Of a stretch of 64,000 bases of DNA, positions 48,058 through 56,925 are shown in pieces. Each line of letters starts with the position of its first letter. The first letter of the stretch is position 1. The translations under genes and the position numbers were made by a program. The notes beneath the pieces are model-generated. The model had not been told where the DNA came from. It did no database searches and saw only the letters and a program-made list of their open reading frames with translations. The stretch comes from Pseudomonas fluorescens (GTDB lineage Bacteria > Pseudomonadota > Gammaproteobacteria > Pseudomonadales > Pseudomonadaceae). The stretch covers positions 496,001 through 560,000 of the forward strand of contig NZ_CP008896.1 of the NCBI RefSeq assembly GCF_000730425.1, in the 5' to 3' direction.

Positions 48058-49266
48058 ATGCATATCACTCATGATCAGTCCCTGCATCTGACAACGCTGT
48101 TTCCCCAGCCGCTCCAGTCAACACACACCACCCACTCGCTAAGCAGTGGGTCGTCTGCTGATGGTGCTCGCAGAACATTCCAGGAGCGCTCTAATACAGA
48201 ATTTTTGAACGGTACGCTGAGTCATGAGGGGCGGGCGATGGCCAGCGCCACGCTGGAGCCTGACAAAGTTAGTACGCCGGGCGTGCAGGTCTCTACCTTT
48301 GCGGTGGATGGCGCTCAGTCCAAAGACATTGTTCTGGTCAAGCGTGTCCCCACTACGGCTGAGGGGCCGAATTTCCTGCTGTTTGTACCGGATAAAGACG
48401 GGAAGTCATTTCATGAGTTCAATACTCGCGAAGAAATGACCGCCTGGCTCAAGGAGCAGGTCTATGATCCCGAAAAACTGGAGGCTTTTGCGAGCCACTT
48501 CTCCATCGATGCGGCACCCGGCCAGGTTGATCGAGTCAAGGAGGTGATGACTCGGTTTGCCGCTGACGATATCAACGCAGTGGTCGGCAGCTATTGCTAC
48601 GAAAAGGGGGATATTTTCACGCGATTGCACAAAGACGTCACTGTTGCGCCTGTTGACGTCAACGGTTTGACCCAGACGCGCGTGCACCAGCTTGAGCCTG
48701 ACGGCAAGGCTACCTACATAGGGACCCGGGAAGATGGTCAGAGTGTTCTCTACAAATACGATGCCTATGGAAACTTGCACGGCGCCAGCAAGGGTAATTT
48801 CTACTTTGTGAGAAACGGATTGAACAACGACGCCCCACTCGTTGCGATGACGAAGACCGAGTACCTGAGTAAGGTGATCAACGTTTCACTGGACAATGTC
48901 GGTGCCAACGACAAAAGCGGAATCTTCCATGAGTTTCTCAAGCAACTGAGAAATCCCGGCGAAGGGCTTGGAACGGCACTGACCCAGTTGGGAGTGCCAC
49001 CGGACATAGCGCATTCTATCGAAGAGATCGTGAAGAACCCGGGGGTAGGCTCGTTACATGAGCTGAACCGTGGCAATCGTCTTGGTGATCTGTTTGGTAT
49101 CGATCAGCAGACGACGGATGAGCACCTCAGACAGGTCGGCATTAAAGTGCAAGGTCGTATTCCTCACTACAATAAAGTGCGTGAAGCGTTGAACAGTATT
49201 GCTGACTTCCTGGAAACGGTAGGGCCTGAAGCGCCTGACATGACAGCCCAAGTCAATACGCGCTAG
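48058..49266 (+). CDS. Toxin/effector-like protein, DUF6543-related fragment
   Basis: 402 residues without a signal peptide. The first ~60 residues are rich in Ser, Thr and His, resembling an unstructured secretion leader. Residues about 105-150 (FLLFVPDKDGKSFHEFNTRE and MTAWLKEQVYDPEKLEAFAS) look like the module found inside dermonecrotic-toxin-like proteins of pseudomonads. The C-terminal half is helical with no known catalytic motif. The gene is monocistronic, between hpd and rarD. The start is uncertain because no SD stands out. Confidence 0.5.
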   Translation: MHITHDQSLHLTTLFPQPLQSTHTTHSLSSGSSADGARRTFQERSNTEFLNGTLSHEGRAMASATLEPDKVSTPGVQVSTFAVDGAQSKDIVLVKRVPTTAEGPNFLLFVPDKDGKSFHEFNTREEMTAWLKEQVYDPEKLEAFASHFSIDAAPGQVDRVKEVMTRFAADDINAVVGSYCYEKGDIFTRLHKDVTVAPVDVNGLTQTRVHQLEPDGKATYIGTREDGQSVLYKYDAYGNLHGASKGNFYFVRNGLNNDAPLVAMTKTEYLSKVINVSLDNVGANDKSGIFHEFLKQLRNPGEGLGTALTQLGVPPDIAHSIEEIVKNPGVGSLHELNRGNRLGDLFGIDQQTTDEHLRQVGIKVQGRIPHYNKVREALNSIADFLETVGPEAPDMTAQVNTR

Positions 49267-49316
49267 ACCCCCAAAGGGGTATGGATGCCCCTACGACAGA
49301 CATCCACCGGCCGTGC

Positions 49317-50201
49317 TCAGTTAGACCTTGCCTGACGTACCAAATGCTTGAACCCTTCGTACACAAGTACCATGACTGCGATCCAGATCGGTATGTAGGT
49401 CAGCCATTCTCCCGCATTGATTCCTTCACCCAACAACAGCGCCACCCCCAGCAACAACACCGGCTCCACATAGCTGAGCAAGCCAAACAGGCTGAACGCC
49501 AACAGCCGGCTGGCGATGATGTAGCACACCAGCGCCGAAGCACTGATCAGCCCGAGCATCGGGATCAACCCATACAACCCTGTGTGCGCATCCAGCACGG
49601 CGAAGCCCTGTTCGCCACTCTGGACAAGCCACAGTGCCACCGGCAGCATCAGCGCCATGTCCAGCCACAGGCCGCCCAGGTGGTCGGTCGCCAGGCGTTT
49701 GCGCAACACGAAATAGATCGGGTAGCCGATGATCACCAACAGCGTCGCCCAGGAGAAACCGCCCACCTGGTACAACTCGTTAAGCACGCCAATCGCGGCA
49801 AACACCACCGCAATCAGCTGCAGCCGCGAGAGTTTTTCGCCATACACCAAACGCCCGGTCAGGACCATGGTCAGTGGCAGCAGGAAGTAGCCCAGGGACA
49901 CATCCAGGCTGCGGCCATTGAGCGGTGCCCACATGAACAACCACAGTTGCACCCCCAGCAGCACCGACGACAGCACAACCCCACCGATCAGCCGTGGCTT
50001 GCCCGCGAGCAATCGCAGCAACGCCCACACTTGACGCCACTCCCCGCTGACCACCATGAACACCGTCATGCACGGCACGGTCAGCAACATGCGCCAGCCG
50101 AAAATCTCCAGGCCACTCAAGGGCGTGAGCAGTGATGTGAAGTAATACATCACGGCAAACAACACCGAGGCCGCTACCGATAAAACAACGCCTTTAGACA
50201 C
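49317..50201 (-). CDS. rarD: RarD-type EamA transporter
   Basis: 294 residues from a GTG start (GAGGA four bases upstream; an in-frame TTG at 50225 is less likely). Ten membrane helices, N-terminal VLFAVMYYFTSLLTPLSGLE and WRMLLTVPC match the RarD family. Exporter of unknown substrate, named for a chloramphenicol-related phenotype. Confidence 0.87.
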   Translation of the reverse strand: MSKGVVLSVAASVLFAVMYYFTSLLTPLSGLEIFGWRMLLTVPCMTVFMVVSGEWRQVWALLRLLAGKPRLIGGVVLSSVLLGVQLWLFMWAPLNGRSLDVSLGYFLLPLTMVLTGRLVYGEKLSRLQLIAVVFAAIGVLNELYQVGGFSWATLLVIIGYPIYFVLRKRLATDHLGGLWLDMALMLPVALWLVQSGEQGFAVLDAHTGLYGLIPMLGLISASALVCYIIASRLLAFSLFGLLSYVEPVLLLGVALLLGEGINAGEWLTYIPIWIAVMVLVYEGFKHLVRQARSN

Positions 50202-50334
50202 GCAGTCCTCGCCAAACCGATTCAAACAAAAGAGGGGGGAATTTCAGGTGGGAATATATTGCTTTTGAGGTGAGACGTTTGCTCTGTTTTGCGGCATCTT
50301 ATGGGAAAATTTCTCACACCCAAGGCTTGCCAAC

Positions 50335-50811
50335 ATGCCCGTCAGCCCCCAGCCCCCCCTGGATGATTTCGACCGCGCGATTCTCAAGCACCTGCAACGC
50401 GACAACACCACCGCGCTACGGGTGATTGGCGAACAGGTCAACTTGTCGACCGCTGCGGTACAGCGGCGTATCAAACGCATGGAACAGAGCGGGGCGATCA
50501 GCGCCAATACGGCGGTGGTCAATCAGGATGCGGTGGGCAAACCGATCACGATCCTGGTGGAGGTGCACGCCGAGCGCACCCATATTGAAGACCTCGATGT
50601 GCTCAAGAGGCAGATGTCGATTCCCGAGGTGCAGCAGTGCTACTACGTCACCGGCGATGCGGACTTCATGCTGGTGGTCGTGGTGGAAACCATGAAGGCC
50701 TACGAAACCCTGGCCCGCACGCTGTTCTACGAGAACCGCAATATCAAATGGTTTCGCAGCATCGTGGTGATGGACCGGGTCAAGGTGAGCCTGGATGTGC
50801 CGCTGGGCTGA
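50335..50811 (+). CDS. Lrp/AsnC-family transcriptional regulator
   Basis: 158 residues: HTH (about 10-60, LDDFDRAILKHLQRDNTTAL) and C-terminal RAM ligand/oligomer domain (about 75-150, QQCYYVTGDADFMLVVVV). Divergent from rarD with 133 bases between starts, a likely regulatory target. Confidence 0.9.
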   Translation: MPVSPQPPLDDFDRAILKHLQRDNTTALRVIGEQVNLSTAAVQRRIKRMEQSGAISANTAVVNQDAVGKPITILVEVHAERTHIEDLDVLKRQMSIPEVQQCYYVTGDADFMLVVVVETMKAYETLARTLFYENRNIKWFRSIVVMDRVKVSLDVPLG

Positions 50812-50839
50812 GCGCCCCCCAAAGAATGTAGGCGCTGGC

Positions 50840-51850
50840 TCAGGGGCGGTGGATACGCCCCGAAACGAAATGCCCCACATCATTGAACCCTGGCGTCGAC
50901 GCATGCCCCGGCGTCACCAGTGAATCAATGAATGCTTCGTCCTCGGCACTGATCTTGACATCGAGGGCCCCGGTATAGGCATCCCACTGCGCCTCGGTAC
51001 GGGGTCCGACAATCGCTGAGCTGACTGCTTGGTTGTTCAGGACCCAGGCAATCGCAAACTCGACAATCCCCACGCCGCGTCCCTGGGTGTATTGCTGGAT
51101 CTGTTGGGCGATGCGCAGCGACTCCACGCGCCATTCGGTTTCCAGGATGCGTTTGTCCTGGCGTGCGGCGCGGCTACCGGCTTCGGGGGTGATGTCCGGG
51201 GCGTACTTGCCACTGAGCACGCCACGGGCCAGCGGGCTGTAGGGCACCACGCCCAGGCCATAGGCCGCCGCCGCGGTGATCTGTTCCACCTCGGCCTGAC
51301 GGTTGACGATGTTGTACAGCGGCTGGCTGATGATCGGCCGGTCGACCCCCAGTCGTTCGGCCACGCGCACCATGTCGGCGATGCGCCAGCCCCGGTAGTT
51401 GGACAGCCCCCAGTAACGGATCTTGCCCTGGCGGATCAGGTCGCCGATGGCCGAAATCGTGACTTCCAGCGGGGTGTCGTGGTCTTCGCGGTGCAGGTAA
51501 TAGATGTCCAGGTAGTCGGTGTCGAGTCGGGTGAGGCTGGCGTGCAGCGCGTTGAACATGCGCTTGCGGCTCAGGCCGCTGCGGTTGGGCAGGCCGTCCG
51601 ACGGGCCAAAGCCGACCTTGGAGGCGACGATCCAGTCGGCGCGATGGCGGCTGATGGCCTCGCCGACAATTTCTTCCGAGCGCCCGCCGGTATAGACGTC
51701 GGCAGTGTCGATGAAGTTGATGCCCTGGTCCCAGGCCTTGTCGATGATGCGCAGCGAATCTTGCGTGTGGGTCTGTTCGCCAAACATCATGGTGCCCAGG
51801 GTCAGTGCGCTGACCTTGAGCCCGGACTGGCCCAGTGTGCGGTAAATCAT
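50840..51850 (-). CDS. Aldo/keto reductase
   Basis: 336 residues, TIM-barrel NADPH enzyme: MIYRTLGQSGLKVSALTLGT, catalytic Asp/Tyr in DTADVYTGGRSEEIVG, Lys in IVASKVGFGP, His in IYYLHREDHDTPLE. GAGGA seven bases before the ATG at 51850 selects this start. It is the last minus-strand gene of the organosulfur cluster, 54 bases after an SfnB-like gene. Confidence 0.85.
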   Translation of the reverse strand: MIYRTLGQSGLKVSALTLGTMMFGEQTHTQDSLRIIDKAWDQGINFIDTADVYTGGRSEEIVGEAISRHRADWIVASKVGFGPSDGLPNRSGLSRKRMFNALHASLTRLDTDYLDIYYLHREDHDTPLEVTISAIGDLIRQGKIRYWGLSNYRGWRIADMVRVAERLGVDRPIISQPLYNIVNRQAEVEQITAAAAYGLGVVPYSPLARGVLSGKYAPDITPEAGSRAARQDKRILETEWRVESLRIAQQIQQYTQGRGVGIVEFAIAWVLNNQAVSSAIVGPRTEAQWDAYTGALDVKISAEDEAFIDSLVTPGHASTPGFNDVGHFVSGRIHRP

Positions 51851-51904
51851 GGTGAGTTCCTCAAAAGCACAGACAGTTGTCATGCAATACCAGAGAGCAA
51901 GGCT

Positions 51905-53077
51905 CTAGAACAAGCCCGAGGTCGGTGGCTCGGTGCCCTTGAGCCGATAGGCGCCGACCACTGCGGCCTTCCAGTGCCGCGGGTTGTGGTTGGCCACGGT
52001 GCGCGCGTTGCGCCAGTGCCGGTCGAGGTTATGGCTGCGCCCGGTAGTGGAGGCGCCGCCCACGTCAAACAGCAGTTCGGCAGCCTTGAGTGCCGACTCG
52101 GCGGCAATGTATTGGGCCTGGGCCACGTCAATGGTGGCGCGGGTCACGGCCTCATGGCTCAGCTCCTCGGCCCAGGCTGTGTCGATGGTGTCGGCGGCGC
52201 GTAAAACCACCGCTTCAGCGGTAAACGCGCGAGCCGAGATCTCACCCACGGAAAATTCCACATAGGGATCGTCCACCGAACGGCTGGCGCTGCTGTGCTT
52301 GATCGGTCGTGCATGGTCCCGAGCAAACGCCACGGCATCGTTCAAGGCATTGCGCGCGATGCCGGCCTGCACCGCGCCGAGGAACAGTTGCAGAAATGGG
52401 GTGATGATCGATCGCTGGCCTTCCTCCACCACCTGCGTGCGGATTTCCTCGCGGCGCACCAGCACGTTGTTCAGGCGGGTGGTGCCGCTGGCGGTCAGGC
52501 GCTGGCCCATGGCGTCGAAATCATCCACCAGCTCCAGGCCTTCACGGCCGCGCGGTACCACGAACGATACCGGCTCCCCGTTCTCATCCAACGCCACCGC
52601 GCCAATCCAGTCGGCATACAGCGCGCCAGTGCTGTAGTACTTGCTGCCATTGGCGCGAAAATGCTCACCCTGCGGCACAATCCGCGCGCTGACCTGGCCG
52701 TTGGCGCCGCCGATTTCCCAGCCGGCGTTGCCGAACACCTCGCCCTGCAGGTAGTGGGCAAACCACAGCTGGCGCTCGGCTTCGGACGGCTGAACCAACA
52801 GGCTTTCGATAAAGGCAAAGCTGGGGCGCAGGGTCTGGGCAATGTTGGAATCCACCGCCGCCAGGTCGATGACAAACTGCACCACCTCGCGCACGCTGGA
52901 GCCGCTGCCGCCGTAGCGCTGGGGAATGCGCAGGGTCAACAGGCGCGCCGCTGCCAACTGGCGGATCTGCTCATGGGGCAGTTGCCGGGTGCGCTCGCGC
53001 TCGGCGGCGCCCTCGGCGATCTGCGGCAACAACACAGCGGCGCGCTGCAACAACTCTGTGACGGATAAAAAGCTCAT
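51905..53077 (-). CDS. SfnB-like acyl-CoA-dehydrogenase-fold flavoprotein (copy 2)
   Basis: 390 residues with the acyl-CoA-dehydrogenase fold: N-terminal helices, FAD-binding middle with YYSTGALYADWIGAVALDEN, and C-terminal helical domain with DVGGASTTGRSHNLDRHWRNARTV as landmark (about 343-366). SfnB-family enzymes are linked to sulfone/sulfonate-sulfur use under sulfate limitation. It shares the GRSxxLDRHWRNARTxxxHNP motif with the second copy at 56926. Confidence 0.82.
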   Translation of the reverse strand: MSFLSVTELLQRAAVLLPQIAEGAAERERTRQLPHEQIRQLAAARLLTLRIPQRYGGSGSSVREVVQFVIDLAAVDSNIAQTLRPSFAFIESLLVQPSEAERQLWFAHYLQGEVFGNAGWEIGGANGQVSARIVPQGEHFRANGSKYYSTGALYADWIGAVALDENGEPVSFVVPRGREGLELVDDFDAMGQRLTASGTTRLNNVLVRREEIRTQVVEEGQRSIITPFLQLFLGAVQAGIARNALNDAVAFARDHARPIKHSSASRSVDDPYVEFSVGEISARAFTAEAVVLRAADTIDTAWAEELSHEAVTRATIDVAQAQYIAAESALKAAELLFDVGGASTTGRSHNLDRHWRNARTVANHNPRHWKAAVVGAYRLKGTEPPTSGLF

Positions 53078-53085
53078 GACAATCC

Positions 53086-54726
53086 TTAAATGGCAATGGC
53101 ATAGGTAATGAAGTGGTGCCCGGGTACCGGGGCGGGCCGGTCGATCTGCACGATGGCATCGAGCAGGGCGCGGGTGTAGGCATGTTGTGGGTGGTCAAAT
53201 ACGTCGCGCACCGTGCCGCTTTCCACCACCTCGCCGTCCTTCATCACCAGCACCCGTTCGCTGACCTGATTGATCACCCCCAGGTCATGGGAAATGAACA
53301 GGCAAGCCAGTTTCAGGCGTGACTTGAGGTCGGCCAGCAGGGCGAGGATCTGCGCCTGCACCGACACATCCAGGGCTGACACCGGCTCGTCGCACACCAG
53401 CACCTGAGGGTTGGGCGCCAGCGCACGGGCAATGGCGATGCGTTGGCGCTGGCCACCGGAAAGCTCCAGGGGGCGTCGGTTGAGTACGCTGGCATCCAGG
53501 CGCACCAGCTCCAGCAACTCCAGGGTGCGCGCCGGCCATTCCCGGCGCGGCAGACCGGCGACGTGCAGGGCCTCGTTGAGCACCCGAGCCACGGTGTAGC
53601 GCGGGTCAAACGAGCTTTGCGGATCCTGGAACACCACCTGGATGCGCTGGCGCAGTTGGCGGCGTTGTTGATTGTCGAGCGCGCTCCAGGGCCGCCCGTT
53701 AAGCCACACGTCACCGGCGTCCGGGCGTTCCAGGCCCAGCAGCATGCGGGTGAGGGTGGTCTTGCCACTGCCGGACTCGCCGACAATCCCCAGGGTTTCC
53801 CCGGCCCGCAGGCTGAAACTGGCGTTGTGCACCGCGACATGGGGCTGGCCGTCGGGGCCGATAAAGGTTTTTTGCAGGTTGCGCGCCTCGATCAGCGGCA
53901 GGTCGAAGCGCTCGACACTCGCCACCTTCGGCATCGCCCGGGCCGGGCGTTGGAAATGCACAGCGCGCCCGGCCCGCAGCAGCGATTGGGTGTAGGGGTG
54001 CTGGGGATCATGCAGGATCGCGTCCACCGGACCCTGTTCGACAATCACCCCGTGATGCATCACCGCCACCCGGTTGGCCAGGCGCGACACCACCGCCAGG
54101 TCATGGCTGACCACCAGCATCGCCATGGCTTGGGAACGCAGGGACTCCAGCAGCCCCAAGACTTGGGCCTGCACCGTGGCGTCCAGCGCCGTGGTGGGTT
54201 CATCGGCAATCAACAGGCGCGGGCCTGCGGCAATTGCCGAGGCGATCAGTGCCCGCTGGCGCAGCCCGCCCGACAGTTGATGGGGATACTGCAAGGCCCG
54301 CAACTCAGGCTGCGGCACGCCGACCGCACGCAGCAGTTCGATGACCCGTGCCCGGCGTTCATCGCGGTCCAGTTCAGTGTGTAGGCGCAAGGGCTCGGCA
54401 ATTTCCTTGCCCACCGGGCGCAGCGGGTCGAGGGAGCCGAGGGCGTCCTGCATCACAAAGCCGATCTGCGCACCGCGCAGGGTCTGCCAGGCGCGGTCGT
54501 CCAACTGGCGCAGGTCGATGCCGGCAAACGCCAGGCGCTCGGCCTGTACCCGCGAGCCGGCGCCGTTCAGGCCGCTGAGGGTACGGGAAGTAACGGTCTT
54601 GCCCGAACCGGACTCGCCCACCAGCGCCAGGCATTCGCCGGCGGCCAGGGTGAACGATAGGCCCTTGATAATCGGCGTGTGGCCAAACTGCACCCGCAGG
54701 TCTTGTACATCCACCAACGTACTCAT
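53086..54726 (-). CDS. Peptide-type ABC transporter, fused dual ATPase
   Basis: 546 residues joining two ATP-binding domains as in DppD-DppF fusions (GsiA-like). Walker A GESGSGKT in each half, signatures LSGGLRQRALIA and LSGGQRQRIAIA, Walker B LLIADEPTTALD and VLVCDEPVSALD. Energises import through the two permeases. Overlaps permease 54723 by four bases. Confidence 0.92.
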   Translation of the reverse strand: MSTLVDVQDLRVQFGHTPIIKGLSFTLAAGECLALVGESGSGKTVTSRTLSGLNGAGSRVQAERLAFAGIDLRQLDDRAWQTLRGAQIGFVMQDALGSLDPLRPVGKEIAEPLRLHTELDRDERRARVIELLRAVGVPQPELRALQYPHQLSGGLRQRALIASAIAAGPRLLIADEPTTALDATVQAQVLGLLESLRSQAMAMLVVSHDLAVVSRLANRVAVMHHGVIVEQGPVDAILHDPQHPYTQSLLRAGRAVHFQRPARAMPKVASVERFDLPLIEARNLQKTFIGPDGQPHVAVHNASFSLRAGETLGIVGESGSGKTTLTRMLLGLERPDAGDVWLNGRPWSALDNQQRRQLRQRIQVVFQDPQSSFDPRYTVARVLNEALHVAGLPRREWPARTLELLELVRLDASVLNRRPLELSGGQRQRIAIARALAPNPQVLVCDEPVSALDVSVQAQILALLADLKSRLKLACLFISHDLGVINQVSERVLVMKDGEVVESGTVRDVFDHPQHAYTRALLDAIVQIDRPAPVPGHHFITYAIAI

Positions 54727-55574
54727 CGCGATTTGCCCTCGCTGCGCGCCAGCCAGTCACGGCCAATGGCGGTGATCGAGACCACCGTCAGGATGATTGC
54801 CACGCTCGGCCAGGCCACCAGCCACCAGGCATTGGCCAGGTAATTGCGGCCCATGGCGAGCATCGAGCCCCATTCCGGTGCAGGCGGCGAGGCACCAAAG
54901 CCGAGGAAGCTCAACGCCGCGCCGGTGATGATGTTGTGCCCGATGCCAATGGTGGCGAGGATCAGGATCGGCTTGATCGCATTGGGCAGCACATGCCGCA
55001 AGACCACGGCGGCGCGATGCCGGCCGAGGGTGGTGGCGGCTTCGACATAGGGGGCATCGCGCACCACCAGGGTCTGCGCGCGCACCATCCGCGCAAAGCG
55101 CGGGATGCTTGCCACGCCCACCGCGATCAGCGTGATCCACAGGCCCTGGCCCCAGAACGTGATGATCACCAGGGCCAGCAGCAGGTCGGGAAAGGCCAGC
55201 AATACGTCGATCAAGCGCATGATCGCGCCATCCACCAGGCGCGGGCCAAGCCCTGCCGCCAGGCCAAGGACGATCCCGGCGCCCAGGCCGATGGCCGTGG
55301 ACACCAGGCCCATCAACAGCGAAGGGCGCACCCCGTGGATCAAGCGGGCGAGCACATCGCGGCCGTTCTCATCGGTGCCCAGCCAATGGCTGCTGCTCGA
55401 TGGCAGATAGGCGTTGCGGGCGACGGCGGCCAGTGGGTCGACACCGGTCAACCAATGGGGCACGAGCGCTGCGACCAACAAGCCGATGACAAACAGCCAG
55501 GCCAGTGTCAGGCCGGGGCGAACGGTGCTCGGCCAGGCCAGGGTAACGCGCCAGGGCAGCGCCGAGGTGCTCAT
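54723..55574 (-). CDS. Peptide-type ABC transporter permease (DppC class)
   Basis: 283 residues with six helices and the OppC/DppC pattern: WLGTDENGRDVLARLIHGVR early, ALGHR-type EAA loop in VEAATTLGRHRAAVVLRHVLP, and SFLGFGASPPAPEWGSML. Four-base ATGA overlaps with its neighbours show tight coupling. Confidence 0.92.
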   Translation of the reverse strand: MSTSALPWRVTLAWPSTVRPGLTLAWLFVIGLLVAALVPHWLTGVDPLAAVARNAYLPSSSSHWLGTDENGRDVLARLIHGVRPSLLMGLVSTAIGLGAGIVLGLAAGLGPRLVDGAIMRLIDVLLAFPDLLLALVIITFWGQGLWITLIAVGVASIPRFARMVRAQTLVVRDAPYVEAATTLGRHRAAVVLRHVLPNAIKPILILATIGIGHNIITGAALSFLGFGASPPAPEWGSMLAMGRNYLANAWWLVAWPSVAIILTVVSITAIGRDWLARSEGKSR

Positions 55575-56899
55575 GCCAGGCTCCTTGCATACTGGCTCTG
55601 CGGGTACGGCAACCCCAGGTGCTCACGCAGGGTGCTGGCGCTGTACTCGTGACGGAACACCCCGCGCTTGCGCAGCAGCGGCACCACCTCATCGACAAAC
55701 ACTTCGACCCCCGAAGGAAACATGTCCGGCATGATGTTGAAGCCATCGGCCGCGCCTGCGAGGAACCAGTGTTGCAGCGTGTCGGCCACCTGTTCCGGGG
55801 TGCCCACCAGCAGCCGATGACCGACCAGGATGCGCCGCGACAGTTCGCGCACCGTCAGGCCTTCGCGGCGGGCCAGGTTGAGCTGGGCTTCAAGAAACCC
55901 CTGGGAGCCTTTCTCATAGCTGCCGACTTCACCGATCCTCGCCCATGGCAGTGGCGCATCCAATTCCAGTTCCTGTGCCGGGATGCCGATCCGCGCGGCC
56001 ACTTGCTGAATCAGGCCATGTTCGCCGTGGTAGGCATTGAGTTGATCAAAGCGCGCATGGGCTTCGGCTTCGCTGCTGCCGATCACCGTGGACAGGCCCG
56101 GCATGATTTTCAGGTGCTCGGGGTTGCGCCCCCATTGCTGGGCGCGCTGCTTCATGTCGCGGTAGAAGTGCTGGCCATCCTCCAGGCTGGTCTGGGTGGT
56201 GAAAATCACGTCGGCATACCGCGACCCCAGGGCCTTGCCACCTTCCGACGAGCCGGCCTGCACCAGCACCGGCCGGCCCTGGGGCGAGCGGGGCAGGTTC
56301 AGCGGGCCCTTGATGGAAAAGTGCTGGCCGACAAAGTCCTGGGTGTGGATCTTGTCTGGGTGTGCGTACCGCCCGTTAGCCGCATCGCCGATGATTGCGT
56401 CGTCCTCCCAGCTGTCCCAGAGCTTGAACGCGATATCGATAAACTCCTCGGCACGGGCATAGCGTTCGCCATGCTGCAACTGGTTGGCCAGGCCGAAATT
56501 CTGCGCGGCGGCGTCCGTGGCGTTGGTCACCACATTCCATGCTGCGCGGCCCGCGCTGATGTGGTCCAGGGAGGCAAAGCGCCGCGCCAGGTTGTAGGGA
56601 TCGTTATAGGTGCTGGAGGCGGTGGCGATCACCCCGATGTGTTGCGTGGCCAGGGCCACGGCGGTCAGCAGGAGGGTCGGCTCCAGACGGCCCAACGGTT
56701 GCGTGGCCACGTCGCCTACCAGGGCCGGGCCGTCGGCCAGGAAGATCGCATCCAGGCAGCCACGCTCGCAGATACGCGCGATATTGCGGTAATACTCCAC
56801 ATCCAGGTAAGCGTCGGCCGGCACTTCGCCGACCCGCCAGGCCGCCGCGTGCGCGCCGAAACCGAGGATGTTCATACCAATGCTCATGTGATTGTTCAT
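55571..56899 (-). CDS. LLM-class FMN-dependent monooxygenase (NtaA/SnaA/DszA family)
   Basis: 442 residues, TIM-barrel luciferase-like enzyme that needs reduced FMN. Markers: DAIFLADGPALVGD, HISAGRAAWNVVTNATDAAA and LVQAGSSEGGKALGSRYADV. DszA-class members cut C-S or C-N bonds or hydroxylate. The neighbouring importer and SfnB-like enzymes favour an organosulfur substrate. No flavin reductase gene is visible nearby. Confidence 0.9.
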   Translation of the reverse strand: MNNHMSIGMNILGFGAHAAAWRVGEVPADAYLDVEYYRNIARICERGCLDAIFLADGPALVGDVATQPLGRLEPTLLLTAVALATQHIGVIATASSTYNDPYNLARRFASLDHISAGRAAWNVVTNATDAAAQNFGLANQLQHGERYARAEEFIDIAFKLWDSWEDDAIIGDAANGRYAHPDKIHTQDFVGQHFSIKGPLNLPRSPQGRPVLVQAGSSEGGKALGSRYADVIFTTQTSLEDGQHFYRDMKQRAQQWGRNPEHLKIMPGLSTVIGSSEAEAHARFDQLNAYHGEHGLIQQVAARIGIPAQELELDAPLPWARIGEVGSYEKGSQGFLEAQLNLARREGLTVRELSRRILVGHRLLVGTPEQVADTLQHWFLAGAADGFNIMPDMFPSGVEVFVDEVVPLLRKRGVFRHEYSASTLREHLGLPYPQSQYARSLA

Positions 56900-56925
56900 G
56901 CAAGCTCCTTGAGTTAGCCCTCGGC

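Noticed and set aside
51029..52204. Plus-strand open frame through the aldo/keto reductase and SfnB copy 2
   Set aside because: It crosses two well-supported genes and their intergenic gap, and its composition is typical of a shadow frame.
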